Shown here piece by piece: positions 7,814 through 14,959 of a stretch of DNA of 19,313 nucleotides. Within the stretch, counting starts at the first letter, position 1. The number at the start of each line of letters is the position of its first letter. The DNA lies in NCBI GenBank assembly GCA_031275525.1, contig JAISOP010000031.1, positions 1 to 19,313 on the forward strand, given 5' to 3'. The position numbers and the translations under genes are program-made. The notes under the pieces are model-generated. The model made no database searches and was not told the origin of the DNA. It saw only the letters and a list, made by a program, of their open reading frames with translations. This DNA is from Tannerella sp. GTDB taxonomy: Bacteria; Bacteroidota; Bacteroidia; Bacteroidales; Tannerellaceae.

Positions 7814-9064
7814 ATGGATGTTGAGATTATTACGATTGGCGATGAATTACTAATCGGGCAGGTGGTGGATACCAATTCCGCGTGGATGGGCCAGGCGCTT
7901 AATGAGGAGGGTTTCCGGGTGATTCGCCGGACGTCGGTCGGCGATGTGGAGGAGGAGATTATCTCCGCTATCGAGGCGGCGAGGAGCCGGGCGCCGGTAC
8001 TCCTGCTTACCGGCGGGTTAGGCCCGACCAGGGACGACCTTACGCTACAGGCGCTCTGCCGCTATTTCGGTTGCCGGTTACACTTTTCGGAAGCCGTCTA
8101 TGCGGATATGGAGCGCTTTTTCCGTCTGCGCGGCCGCCCGGTGAACGAGCTGACGCGCCTCCAGGCAATGGTGCCCGACCGGTGCACGGTGATCCGGAAC
8201 CAGGCCGGGACTGCGCCCTGCACCTGGTTCGAGCGCGAGGGCCTTACGCTGGTTTCCATGCCGGGCGTACCGTCCGAGATGCAGTGGCTGATGAGGAACG
8301 AAGTATTGCCCCGCCTGGCAAAACAGTTTCGCAGGGACCTGTACATCCGGCATCAGACCAGTTGGGTCAGGAATTATACAGAGTCGGAACTGGCCATGCA
8401 TTTGTCTGGTTTCGAGAACGGCTTACCACCGTTCGTCAAACTGGCCTATTTGCCGCAACCGGGTGTCATGTGCCTGCGCCTGTCGGCTACCGGGCCGCAA
8501 GCCGGGCTGATTGACGAAACCATGACGGCTTTGCAGGCTGACCTGGAAGGCCTGCTGGGGGGAGATCTTTTTGCCACTGGGGATAAGCCCGTGGAAATGA
8601 TTGTCGGTGAGCGTTTGCGCGCACGGGGTTGTACGGTCGGGACGGCGGAGAGTTGCACGGGCGGCGCCATTGCCGCGCTACTTACTTCGGCGCCGGGCAG
8701 TTCCGGCTATTTTGTCGGCAGCATTGTCGCGTATGCCAACGCGGTAAAGCGACAGGTGCTGGGCGTGGCGGAGGAGGATTTGCGGCAGCGAGGCGCCGTG
8801 AGCCGCGAGGTGGTGGAACAAATGGCGCAGGGAGCGCTGTGTGTGCTGGGATGTGACTACGCCATTGCCACATCGGGGATTGCCGGGCCGGAGGGCGGTA
8901 CGCCGGACAAACCGGTCGGCAGTGTATGGATCGCCGTCGCCTCGAAGCACGGCGTGGCATCCCGCTATTACCGGTTCGGCGCCCTCCGTGCACAAAATGT
9001 CCAGCGTGCCGGGCTGACGGCCCTGCTGATGCTGCTGGAACAAATGGAACAGGAAGTGTCTTAA
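7814..9064 (+). CDS. cinA: CinA family protein: MoCF-like domain plus nicotinamide-nucleotide amidase
   Basis: Full-length 416-aa CinA, a soluble enzyme of the NAD recycling (pyridine nucleotide salvage) route. The N-terminal molybdopterin-binding-like domain starts MDVEIITIGDELLIGQVVDTNS and carries LLLTGGLGPTRDDLT; in characterised CinA proteins this half can hydrolyse ADP-ribose. The C-terminal PncC-type domain (about residues 260-412) has GTAESCTGG (Ser280-Cys281), SIVAYANAVKRQVLGV and the IATSGIAGPEGGTPDKPVGSVW loop, matching nicotinamide mononucleotide deamidases. The older name, competence/damage-inducible protein, comes from Streptococcus and says little here. It is monocistronic: its own promoter lies upstream and a large inverted repeat begins 5 nt after the stop. 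I see no damage or missing motif. Confidence 0.95.
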   Translation: MDVEIITIGDELLIGQVVDTNSAWMGQALNEEGFRVIRRTSVGDVEEEIISAIEAARSRAPVLLLTGGLGPTRDDLTLQALCRYFGCRLHFSEAVYADMERFFRLRGRPVNELTRLQAMVPDRCTVIRNQAGTAPCTWFEREGLTLVSMPGVPSEMQWLMRNEVLPRLAKQFRRDLYIRHQTSWVRNYTESELAMHLSGFENGLPPFVKLAYLPQPGVMCLRLSATGPQAGLIDETMTALQADLEGLLGGDLFATGDKPVEMIVGERLRARGCTVGTAESCTGGAIAALLTSAPGSSGYFVGSIVAYANAVKRQVLGVAEEDLRQRGAVSREVVEQMAQGALCVLGCDYAIATSGIAGPEGGTPDKPVGSVWIAVASKHGVASRYYRFGALRAQNVQRAGLTALLMLLEQMEQEVS

Positions 9065-9068
9065 GGAA

Positions 9069-9149
9069 CTGTCAAGAAATAAACCATCCATTTACGGGTC
9101 TGTTTTTCGCATTACAAAGCCCGTAAATGGATGGTTTATTTCTTGACAG
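9069..9149. terminator. 30-bp perfect inverted repeat between convergent genes
   Basis: Arms at 9069-9098 and 9120-9149 are exact complements over 30 bp, around a 21-nt loop. They lie 5 nt after the cinA stop and 18 bp from the stop of the convergent gene, where a bidirectional terminator is expected. The stem is far longer than an ordinary intrinsic terminator and begins with CTGTCAAG, recalling the CTGTCATG edge of the stem at 6095-6147. It may be a small element reused as a terminator. Confidence 0.75.
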
Positions 9150-9166
9150 CACCTAAGTATCCTCCT

Positions 9167-10465
9167 TTATTCGTTTTCAAAGTATTCTTCGTCGGTGTCT
9201 CCCATCTGGATGTATTCGGCGATCAGTTTCGAGAGTTCGGTATTCTGCTTGGTTTCGTCCCGCAGCCATTCAAAGTCGCCGAAGACATGCAACTGGTAAT
9301 TCATATTGAGGATGGATTCGCAGCCGGCTTCAATGAATATCTGGGCGATGCGTGCGTCGTCGCTAATATCCGAATTGATGAGCGTCTTGAGATCGTCGAT
9401 GGCGAGGAAAGAGATGTCGCTCCGTTGCAGTCCGGTGAGTTTACTAAGTTTCCGTCCTTCGGGCGTACTGCTGTGCGTAATGAGGAGGAAAGTGAGAATC
9501 ACAAAGATATTGTCAACGAGCATACCTACGAAGTAGCCTATTTTTATCTCATTGTCATAACATTCGATGAGGTACCGGCTACCTTCGCGGATGATTTTAC
9601 GCTTTTGGCTGAACGCCTTGTTGATGAGCGAAGGAACGGTACCGGGAAAGACGCAGCAGGCACGCTGCATGGTGCGGTTGACGGCGTGCTGCTGGACGTA
9701 AATGGGAATTTCCGTATTGCCGGACGGGTCTTTTACATGCAGCCGTTTCAGCGGCACCGTAGCCGGTTTGAGGCAGGACAGGTTGTATCTGTGGTCAATT
9801 TCGCCCGTCTGCACGACCGGACGGCGATCGCCGTGTATCGTGACATAACGTACATCCAGGGGATAGAGACCCAGGGTGATAATCTGATAGAATATGCCGG
9901 TGTATGATTGGTGATCAATAACGTTCGACGAACGCTGCTCGTTAAACGTGAAGGTATACAGGCTCCGCTTGCTCAGGTCGCAATAGGTGTAGCAGGCACA
10001 GTGGATGATGTACACCAGTTCCTTGTGATACTTGATGTACCTCTCGTCCCGGCTGAGGCAGAAGGCCTCGAACTTTTCCTTTCCCTTAAATTCGTAAACG
10101 CTGGTCAGCACGCCTTCGAGCGGGAGTACCAGTTGATAGTAATCCACCAGGTTGACATACTTGACCATGCCGGGGATCATCAGTTCGATGCTTTTGCTTT
10201 TCATCTCCTTTTCCAGGTGGCCGTACATGATCTTGACAAACCGCTTGGTGATTTTCACGTCCTTGTCCACTTTGATCTTGAGCGTAGCCCCGCGGTTTTC
10301 GTAAATGGCCTCGCGTACAGGCAGCGGTATCAGGTCGAACAGGGATTCGCCGTTGCCAATCTCCATGCAGATTTTACGCAGCCGTTCCATGTATAGTTTC
10401 TTGTGTTGCACAGCCTGCAATTTCTGCTGTGCATGCAAATTGACTTTTTTCTTTTTCTTAGCCAT
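9167..10465 (-). CDS. Unrecognised 432-aa protein
   Basis: I do not recognise this protein. It starts at ATG 10465, 28 nt below an exact -7 box, with a lysine-rich N-terminus (MAKKKKKVNLHAQQ) and no signal peptide. Visible features: a mixed alpha/beta body with many Tyr and Lys residues; around residue 260 the motif YVQQHAVNRTMQR; then a strand-rich stretch with REGSRYLIECYDNEIKIGYF and DNIFVILTFLLITHS; and an acidic C-terminus (GDTDEEYFENE). The H-A-x-x-R...R pattern followed by a strand run ending in a hydrophobic V-I-L-T strand is reminiscent of small RNase-like folds (DUF4258/BrnT style), but that is weak. The hydrophobic segment is short and may be a core strand rather than a membrane helix. 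The gene is convergent with cinA and separated from gldH by a terminator. Confidence 0.8.
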   Translation of the reverse strand: MAKKKKKVNLHAQQKLQAVQHKKLYMERLRKICMEIGNGESLFDLIPLPVREAIYENRGATLKIKVDKDVKITKRFVKIMYGHLEKEMKSKSIELMIPGMVKYVNLVDYYQLVLPLEGVLTSVYEFKGKEKFEAFCLSRDERYIKYHKELVYIIHCACYTYCDLSKRSLYTFTFNEQRSSNVIDHQSYTGIFYQIITLGLYPLDVRYVTIHGDRRPVVQTGEIDHRYNLSCLKPATVPLKRLHVKDPSGNTEIPIYVQQHAVNRTMQRACCVFPGTVPSLINKAFSQKRKIIREGSRYLIECYDNEIKIGYFVGMLVDNIFVILTFLLITHSSTPEGRKLSKLTGLQRSDISFLAIDDLKTLINSDISDDARIAQIFIEAGCESILNMNYQLHVFGDFEWLRDETKQNTELSKLIAEYIQMGDTDEEYFENE

Positions 10466-10492
10466 GGCTGTTTGTTTCTCTTTTTAAGAAAG

Positions 10493-10500
10493 CAAAGATA
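10493..10500 (-). promoter_or_regulatory. -7 box for the 432-aa gene
   Basis: On the minus strand TATCTTTG is an exact TAnnTTTG. The -33 region is only a weak TTTC. With the terminator behind gldH it suggests the 432-aa gene is transcribed separately from the spt-ricT-gldH operon. Confidence 0.5.
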
Positions 10501-10540
10501 GCGTTTTCTTTTATTTGGAAACGTACCCGCTGGAAACGGA

Positions 10541-10590
10541 AAAACAATGATTCCTCCATCCTCGCGACCTGGATGTGTGAAGGAGGAATC
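10541..10590 (-). terminator. Intrinsic terminator after gldH
   Basis: On the minus strand GATTCCTCC (10590-10582) pairs with GGAGGAATC (10557-10549), with a smaller inner CATCC/GGATG pairing, followed by ATTGTTTTTCC. Stem plus T run is a standard intrinsic terminator. It begins at the gldH stop codon. Confidence 0.7.
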
Positions 10591-11083
10591 AATCTGTTTC
10601 CATCTCAATGTACAGGCCGATTTCTTCGATTCCCCTGATGACGGAATCCCTCATGCCGTGGCGGATGCTGAAGGTATATTGGCCTTTGTGAAGAAAGCGG
10701 TGATGGGTTCGGACGGGGATGCTCAAGTGGTAGATGGAGAACCCGCGTCCCAGCCATTTCCCGTAATCATCGGCAAGCAAACATTCCACCGTATCGCGCC
10801 GGACAGGGCCAACCGGCAACTCTTCCGAACAAAACAGCCAGAGGTTCTGGTAGGGATAGAGGTTGTTATTCCGTATCTCGACCGAGAAGCGGTAGGGCAC
10901 GCTGTTATCCGTGATTTCGTAGGTGAAGTAATATTCCTTGCCCTTGCTCCATTCAAGATCGACAAGTTGGTATTGACGGTAAAACACATCCTCCCTGCAG
11001 GAAAGGCAGAAGGCCATTAGAAACGCCATGACCGTCGGCAGGGAAAAGGGTTTTGTTTTTCCTTTAATCTTTCTTTTTCGCAT
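10589..11083 (-). CDS. gldH: GldH-like gliding-motility lipoprotein
   Basis: A 164-aa lipoprotein of the GldH family. The open frame runs further up, but the start at 11083 (MRKRKIKGKTKPF) gives a normal signal peptide: a basic N-region, a short hydrophobic core (SLPTVMAFLMAFCLS) and Cys29 followed by REDVFY. The lipobox is imperfect (Cys at -3). The mature part is beta-rich and Tyr/Arg-rich (YFTYEITDNSVPYRFSVEIRN, IGLYIEM), as in GldH. In Flavobacterium GldH is needed for gliding, but non-gliding Bacteroidales keep it, so its job here is unclear and is probably in the envelope. The start lies within the last 20 bp of ricT, which suggests translational coupling. The longer form from 11188 would add 35 very basic residues encoded inside ricT and is unlikely. 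Confidence 0.84.
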   Translation of the reverse strand: MRKRKIKGKTKPFSLPTVMAFLMAFCLSCREDVFYRQYQLVDLEWSKGKEYYFTYEITDNSVPYRFSVEIRNNNLYPYQNLWLFCSEELPVGPVRRDTVECLLADDYGKWLGRGFSIYHLSIPVRTHHRFLHKGQYTFSIRHGMRDSVIRGIEEIGLYIEMETD

Positions 11084-12296
11084 GAGTGGTACGCTTGCCC
11101 TTCGGAGACGGCGGGTTATTCGGACGCCGGCGGCGGGTGGAAGCCGTTTCGCTGTCCGCTTTGTCCTGCCTGTTTTGGCCGAATGCACGTTGATCCTTTG
11201 GTTTTTTTGTGCGTTTCCCCTTCTTTTTCCCGGCTGTGTCGAAATGGCTCGCGCTGTTGTCCGGCATATCCGGTGTATTTTGCTGCTGCTGTGGAGGTGT
11301 TTTCGGCGCGGCGCCGGCTACCAGCGACTTCGGCTTAACTCCTTTCCGGTTCAGGGCAATTACTTCGAAAGCCTGTGCAGGCGAGAGGGTCACGCTGTTG
11401 ATGGCCATCACCTTGTCGGTCGAGTACGTGATTTCCTTCTTGAACAGGTCGGTTTTGAAATGATAGTAGGTATGCTCTTCCGTTTCCAACTGAATTTTGC
11501 GCGAAGGCATCTGTTTCTGCGCCTCGACGTATGCATCCACTTCGTAATTGTAACAGCACTTGAGCTTCGCGCACTGTCCGGCCAACTTTTGCGGATTCAT
11601 CGAAATGTCCTGGAAACGGGCGGCGTCCGTGGCCACCGAGACGAAACTCGTCATCCACGACGAACAACACAATTCCCGTCCGCAAGGCCCGATTCCTCCG
11701 ATTCGCCCGGCCTCCTGGCGCGAACCGATCTGCTTCATTTCGATACGTACCCGAAAGGTTTCCGCCAGGACTTTAATCAACTGACGAAAATCTACGCGTT
11801 CATCCGCAATGTAGTAGAAAATAGCCTTGTTGCAGTCGCCCTGATATTCGACATCGCCGATTTTCATTGCCAGTCCCAAGTCGGAGGCAATCCGGCGCGA
11901 ACGAATCATTGTCTCGTGCTCCCTCGCCTTGGCTTCGGCATACTTGTCCAAGTCCGCCTGCTGGGCAATGCGATAGATACGCTTGAAGTTGCCATTGTTG
12001 CGCCGGATGTTGTTCTTGCGCATTTGCAGGGGCACCAGTTTTCCAATCAGCGAGACCGTGCCCACGTCGTGTCCCGGCGTAGCTTCCACCGCGACGATGT
12101 CGCCTTTTTTCAGCGGAATCTTCGCTTCATTTACATAGTATCCTTTCCGGGTATTCTTGAACTGTACTTCCACAAAGTCGGCAGCCTGCTCTGCATCCGG
12201 AATGTCGGACAGCCAATCGTAGGTATGCAGTTTGTTGTTATGCCTGCAATATCCTTTCTTGCACAGACAGGCGCCGTTGTTTTGTATGAAGTCCAT
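11064..12296 (-). CDS. ricT: RicT/PSP1-domain protein with Fe-S-type cysteine motifs
   Basis: A 410-aa cytoplasmic protein of the PSP1/YaaT (RicT) family. ATG 12296 is preferred to an in-frame TTG at 12308 because that TTG lies within the stop region of the previous gene. The conserved PSP1 core (about residues 40-270) holds DVGTVSLIGKL, RIYRIAQQADLDKY, VDFRQLIKVLAETF, MKQIGSRQEAGRIGGIGPCGRELCC and GQCAKLKCCYNYE. The paired Cys clusters are those that, in Bacillus RicT, take part in Fe-S cluster binding with RicA and RicF, a complex acting on RNA processing; no ricA/ricF lies in this window. After residue 330 the protein becomes a low-complexity basic tail, with a Gln run and TRRRRPNN ending HAKKKD, which could bind nucleic acid. 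The gap to spt is 4 nt and it overlaps gldH by 20 bp. Confidence 0.9.
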   Translation of the reverse strand: MDFIQNNGACLCKKGYCRHNNKLHTYDWLSDIPDAEQAADFVEVQFKNTRKGYYVNEAKIPLKKGDIVAVEATPGHDVGTVSLIGKLVPLQMRKNNIRRNNGNFKRIYRIAQQADLDKYAEAKAREHETMIRSRRIASDLGLAMKIGDVEYQGDCNKAIFYYIADERVDFRQLIKVLAETFRVRIEMKQIGSRQEAGRIGGIGPCGRELCCSSWMTSFVSVATDAARFQDISMNPQKLAGQCAKLKCCYNYEVDAYVEAQKQMPSRKIQLETEEHTYYHFKTDLFKKEITYSTDKVMAINSVTLSPAQAFEVIALNRKGVKPKSLVAGAAPKTPPQQQQNTPDMPDNSASHFDTAGKKKGKRTKKPKDQRAFGQNRQDKADSETASTRRRRPNNPPSPKGKRTTHAKKKD

Positions 12297-12300
12297 GCAT

Positions 12301-13497
12301 TCAGTCAATCAGGTGATATTTCCTGAATAGTTTCCGAATAGCTTCCATGGCATAATCCAACTGTTCCCTGGTATGGGAAGCCATGAGCGAGAAGCGGATC
12401 AGCGTGTCCTGCGGAGCGACGGCCGGCGAAACGACCGGATTCACAAAAATCCCGGCATCAAACAACTCGCGGACAATCAGGAAAGTCAGGTCATTGTCGC
12501 GGATAAACAGCGGGATAATCGGCGTGCTGGTCTGTCCGATTTCACAGCCCATCTGACGGAAGCCGTCCAGCGCATAGTGAGTCAATTCCCAGAGATGTGC
12601 CAGGCGTTCCGGTTCGCCGATCATGATGTCGAGCGCGGCATCGACCGCGGCCGTGGCTGCCGGCGTAATACTTGCGCTGAAGATGTAGGAGCGCGAATGG
12701 TGGCGAAGATAGTCGATGACGACCCTGTCGGCCGCAATGAAGCCGCCGATGGAGGCCAGTGACTTGCTGAACGTGCCCATAATCAGGTCCACCTCGCCGG
12801 TGACGCCGAAATGGTCGCACGTCCCGCGTCCCTCTTTGCCCAGTACACCAATCCCGTGTGCCTCGTCAACCATGATATTGGCATCGTATTTCTTGGCCAG
12901 GCGAACGATTTCGGGCAGGTTGGTCACATCGCCTTCCATACTGAATACGCCGTCAACCACAATCAGCTTGACCTTGTCTGCCTTGCACCGCTGGAGCTGT
13001 TTCTCCAGGGCTTCCATGTCGTTGTGTTTAAATTTCAGCTTTGTGGAGAAAGACAGGCGATGTCCTTCGATGATGGAAGCATGGTCCAGTTCGTCCCAGA
13101 GGATATAGTCTTCCCGCCCGGTCAGGCAGGAGACAACGCCCAGATTCACCTGGAATCCGGTGGAATAGATAATCGCATCATCTTTCCCGACAAACTCGGC
13201 CAGTCGCTTTTCCAGTTTGGTATGTATGTCCAGAGTCCCGTTGAGGTAGCGTGAACCGGCACAGCCTGTCCCGTATTTTTGTGTGGCCCGGATGGCCGCT
13301 TCCTTTACTTTGGGGTGGTTCAACAGTCCCAAATAGGCGTTCGAACCAAACATCAATACTTTCTTTCCGCTAATCATGACCTCCGTATCCTGTTCACTCT
13401 CAATTTCCCGGAAATAGGGATAGATCCCCGTGGCTTTCGCAATATTCGCCCGCTGTAACATCTCGGACTTTGCCAATCTATTTTGTAATAGTTTCAT
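12301..13497 (-). CDS. spt: Serine palmitoyltransferase-type PLP enzyme
   Basis: A 398-aa alpha-oxoamine synthase of fold type I, closest in my reading to Bacteroides serine palmitoyltransferase, which condenses serine with a fatty acyl-CoA (or ACP) to give 3-ketosphinganine, the first step of sphingolipid synthesis. ATG 13497 (MKLLQNRLAK) is chosen; the frame extends upstream to 13563, but a -7 promoter box covers 13561-13568, so that start would be at the transcript edge. Motifs: GSNAYLGLLNHPKVKEAA, GTGCAGSRYLNGT, the His in WDELDHASIIEGHRLSFS, Asp/His in VDEAHGIGVLG, and the PLP lysine in GTFSKSLASIGGF. Related KBL and BioF enzymes share these, but the GSRYLNGT and DHASI context and MKLLQ start favour SPT. 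First gene of the operon with ricT and gldH. Confidence 0.87.
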   Translation of the reverse strand: MKLLQNRLAKSEMLQRANIAKATGIYPYFREIESEQDTEVMISGKKVLMFGSNAYLGLLNHPKVKEAAIRATQKYGTGCAGSRYLNGTLDIHTKLEKRLAEFVGKDDAIIYSTGFQVNLGVVSCLTGREDYILWDELDHASIIEGHRLSFSTKLKFKHNDMEALEKQLQRCKADKVKLIVVDGVFSMEGDVTNLPEIVRLAKKYDANIMVDEAHGIGVLGKEGRGTCDHFGVTGEVDLIMGTFSKSLASIGGFIAADRVVIDYLRHHSRSYIFSASITPAATAAVDAALDIMIGEPERLAHLWELTHYALDGFRQMGCEIGQTSTPIIPLFIRDNDLTFLIVRELFDAGIFVNPVVSPAVAPQDTLIRFSLMASHTREQLDYAMEAIRKLFRKYHLID

Positions 13498-13523
13498 GTC
13501 GTTATCAAGATATATATTAATCT

Positions 13524-13542
13524 TCAATGAAAAACTCATTGA
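13524..13542 (-). promoter_or_regulatory. Small hairpin in the spt 5' leader
   Basis: TCAATGA (13524-13530) and TCATTGA (13536-13542) form a perfect 7-bp stem with a 5-nt loop, 27 nt upstream of the spt ATG and downstream of its promoter box. It could affect translation or stability; no known riboswitch pattern is visible. Confidence 0.35.
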
Positions 13543-13560
13543 TATTCTAAAAATCCGAAG

Positions 13561-13596
13561 CAAAAGTAGTAAAAAAAGTCAGAGTAAGAGTGCAAA
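13561..13596 (-). promoter_or_regulatory. Promoter for the spt-ricT-gldH operon
   Basis: On the minus strand TACTTTTG (13568-13561) is an exact TAnnTTTG. A TTTG (13596-13593) lies 24 bp upstream, somewhat longer than the usual 19-21. The transcript would begin near 13554, giving a leader of about 55 nt. Confidence 0.5.
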
Positions 13597-13797
13597 ACGA
13601 CATAATTTTAAATGACTGTCCGTATCCTGTTCGTTTCCATATTATGGATAATCGGCGGCCCAAAAGGGAGAAGGCGTTTTTGAGATATTTTCCTGTCTCC
13701 ATGCGTGGCAATTCTCCATTCTTCCGGCGCAAAGCCCCCCTGCGGCCTGCGGATCAAGAGGCCGTTTCCTTTCTCAAACCGCTCTGTATCAAACCGT

Positions 13798-13927
13798 CAT
13801 TAGGAACGGCTCCGTTCCTGCATTAGGAACGGCTCCGTTCATGCACCAGGAACGGCTCCGTTCATGCATTAGGAACGACCCCGTTCATGCATTAGGAACG
13901 GTTCCGTTCATGCATCAGGAACGGCAG
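13798..13927. repeat. Palindromic 23-bp tandem array 1 (about 5.5 units)
   Basis: Units begin at 13798, 13821, 13844, 13867, 13890 and 13913 (the last partial), each exactly 23 nt. A unit is CATTA or a variant followed by GGAACGGCTCCGTTC(A/C) and TG. The inner 16 nt, GGAACGG-CT-CCGTTCC in unit 1, is a palindrome with 7-bp arms and a 2-nt centre, leaving a 7-nt spacer (TGCATTA, TGCACCA, TGCATCA). Unit 5 changes only the centre (TT); unit 4 breaks one pair (A opposite C). The period is not a multiple of three, so it is not coding. It lies about 200 bp upstream of the spt promoter. The even length argues against CRISPR, since there are no variable spacers. Confidence 0.92.
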
Positions 13928-13930
13928 CTT

Positions 13931-14010
13931 CCCGGTTCATTCTTTGGATTTGAAGGGATGACAAAGGGATGTGAGCCATTCACGGCGCCTCCAAAAAAGA
14001 ATGAACCGGG
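13931..14010. repeat. 80-bp segment bounded by 15-bp perfect inverted repeats
   Basis: CCCGGTTCATTCTTT (13931-13945) and AAAGAATGAACCGGG (13996-14010) are exact complements flanking 50 bp. It begins 3 bp after array 1 ends. No target duplication is visible at its edges. It could be a small non-autonomous element, the tail of a larger repeat element that includes the array, or a long-loop hairpin. Confidence 0.7.
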
Positions 14011-14040
14011 TGGCCTGAAATTTTGCCGGGTTGAAAAGAG

Positions 14041-14178
14041 TTGGAGAAAGAGCTAAAGGCGACAAAGGTAGCCCTGGCAGAGGAAACGATGTCATTAGAT
14101 GCCGCAGAAGCGATCGTGGAAATAGCAAACAGGCATTACCGTACGGATTTAAAAAAAAAAATTCGGGTGGTGATATAA
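14041..14178 (+). pseudogene. IS3-type orfA C-terminal fragment (decayed)
   Basis: From TTG 14041 the frame reads LEKELKATKVALAEE, then DAAEAIVEIANRHYRTDLKKK, and stops at 14178. The pattern, a coiled helix followed by an E-x-x-x-x-IA-x-x-x-Y/F-x-I/T-D-x-KKK tail, is that of the C-terminus of small IS3-family orfA proteins in Bacteroidetes. A stop just upstream removes the N-terminal helix-turn-helix part. At the end lies a run of eleven A (14151-14161); a shift there restores NSGGDIKSMLL, which fits the usual K-N-S-G-G ending better, so the run has probably changed length or marks a slippage site. Only the last 40 or so residues remain. The family call rests on pattern memory. Confidence 0.45.
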
Positions 14179-14249
14179 AAAGTATGCTGTTGTAAAGGAT
14201 TGGCAATCAGTGGAAGAAATTGTATTTATGGAGATGCAAATAAAAATAA

Positions 14250-14621
14250 GCAAAGGGGAACCGTAGGATAGAAGTCAATCACCGCTTGAAAGCATACAAA
14301 CGAAAAGCCCGGGAGAGGTTGACCTCAGAGGAAGGGCTGGCTCACCGCTCCAAACGTCCCATAGAACCGGAGGCCGTGTTCGGTCAAATGAAATATAACA
14401 TGGCCTACCGCCGCTTCCGTCACTTGGGTATCGACAAGGTCACGATGGACTTTGCCTTCTTTGCCATCGCCTTCAATATAAAAAAGATGTGTGCCAAAAT
14501 GCCAAAAGTTCCCTTCAATGGCCCCAGTGGAACACAAAACACGCTAAAAACGCTCTCTTTTGAGATGACAAACCTGCAAAATCGGGTTGAGTGGGCTGTT
14601 GAACAAAAATCGGCCGCTTGA
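14250..14621 (+). pseudogene. IS1182-like transposase, C-terminal remnant
   Basis: After a stop at 14247 the frame reads AKGNRRIEVNHRLKAYKRKA and continues to 14621 (123 codons). RPIEPEAVFGQMKYNMAYRRF is the region around the third catalytic acid of DDE transposases of the IS1182 group, and FAFFAIAFNIKKMC is the usual last helix. A full protein is about 450-550 aa, so at least three quarters, including both catalytic Asp, are gone. The preserved tail ends with a short Ala-Ala C-terminus. An IS end (14674-14690) follows 52 bp later. Non-functional. Confidence 0.82.
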
Positions 14622-14673
14622 GAGGAGGGTAAGCAGCAAGGCCTAATGATAAAAAGAATGTGCCAATAGCTTT

Positions 14674-14690
14674 GTTTTGACACACCCTCT
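14674..14690 (+). mobile_element. Right terminal inverted repeat of the IS1182-like remnant
   Basis: GTTTTGACACACCCTCT reads, on the other strand, as GAGGGTGTGTCAAAAC, a form typical of Bacteroidales IS ends. Its position just after the transposase tail supports it as the right end. No matching left end was found in the window, in line with a 5' deletion. Confidence 0.65.
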
Positions 14691-14774
14691 TGGGGGAGAG
14701 GTTAAATAGGTTGGTTCTTTTTCTTGATAAAAAGGACCAAATTTCTCGTCTAAGTTGTTGGGTCGTGCTCGTAG

Positions 14775-14793
14775 GGGCGTATCGCATACGCCC
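14775..14793. repeat. GC-rich hairpin
   Basis: GGGCGTAT and ATACGCCC form an 8-bp stem with loop CGC. Next to it (14814-14860) lie repeated ACGTC/GACGT words, including ACGTCT-aagcg-AGACGT. Function unknown; it may be part of an old repeat element. Confidence 0.55.
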
Positions 14794-14959
14794 TCGAGAT
14801 GAGACGCCGCCCGACGTCTAAGCGAGACGTAACCCGTCGTCAAGGCAAGACGTCGCGCTTCGCGCAACTTTTAGTCCTTAGTCTAATCAATTTATTAATG
14901 AGTAATCTTCAATCTCATTCAAAATCCCGGAACGCCAGGGTTCACCCTTTCTTTACAGA

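Noticed and set aside
11028..12326. 432-codon plus-strand frame opposite ricT
   Set aside because: Shadow of ricT; low-complexity Arg/Phe/Leu content and no domain motifs, while the minus strand shows clear PSP1 and cysteine motifs.
13547..13732. 61-codon minus-strand frame upstream of spt
   Set aside because: It spans the likely spt promoter boxes, has no family match and ends within the spt leader.
13798..13927. CRISPR array as an explanation for the first 23-bp repeat
   Set aside because: Spacers are only 7 nt and nearly identical, with no cas genes nearby. The period and internal palindrome fit a minisatellite.
14286..14621. Intact small gene of 111 codons
   Set aside because: It is only the C-terminal part of an IS1182-like transposase; the homologous frame already continues upstream to a stop at 14247 and the catalytic N-terminal part is missing.
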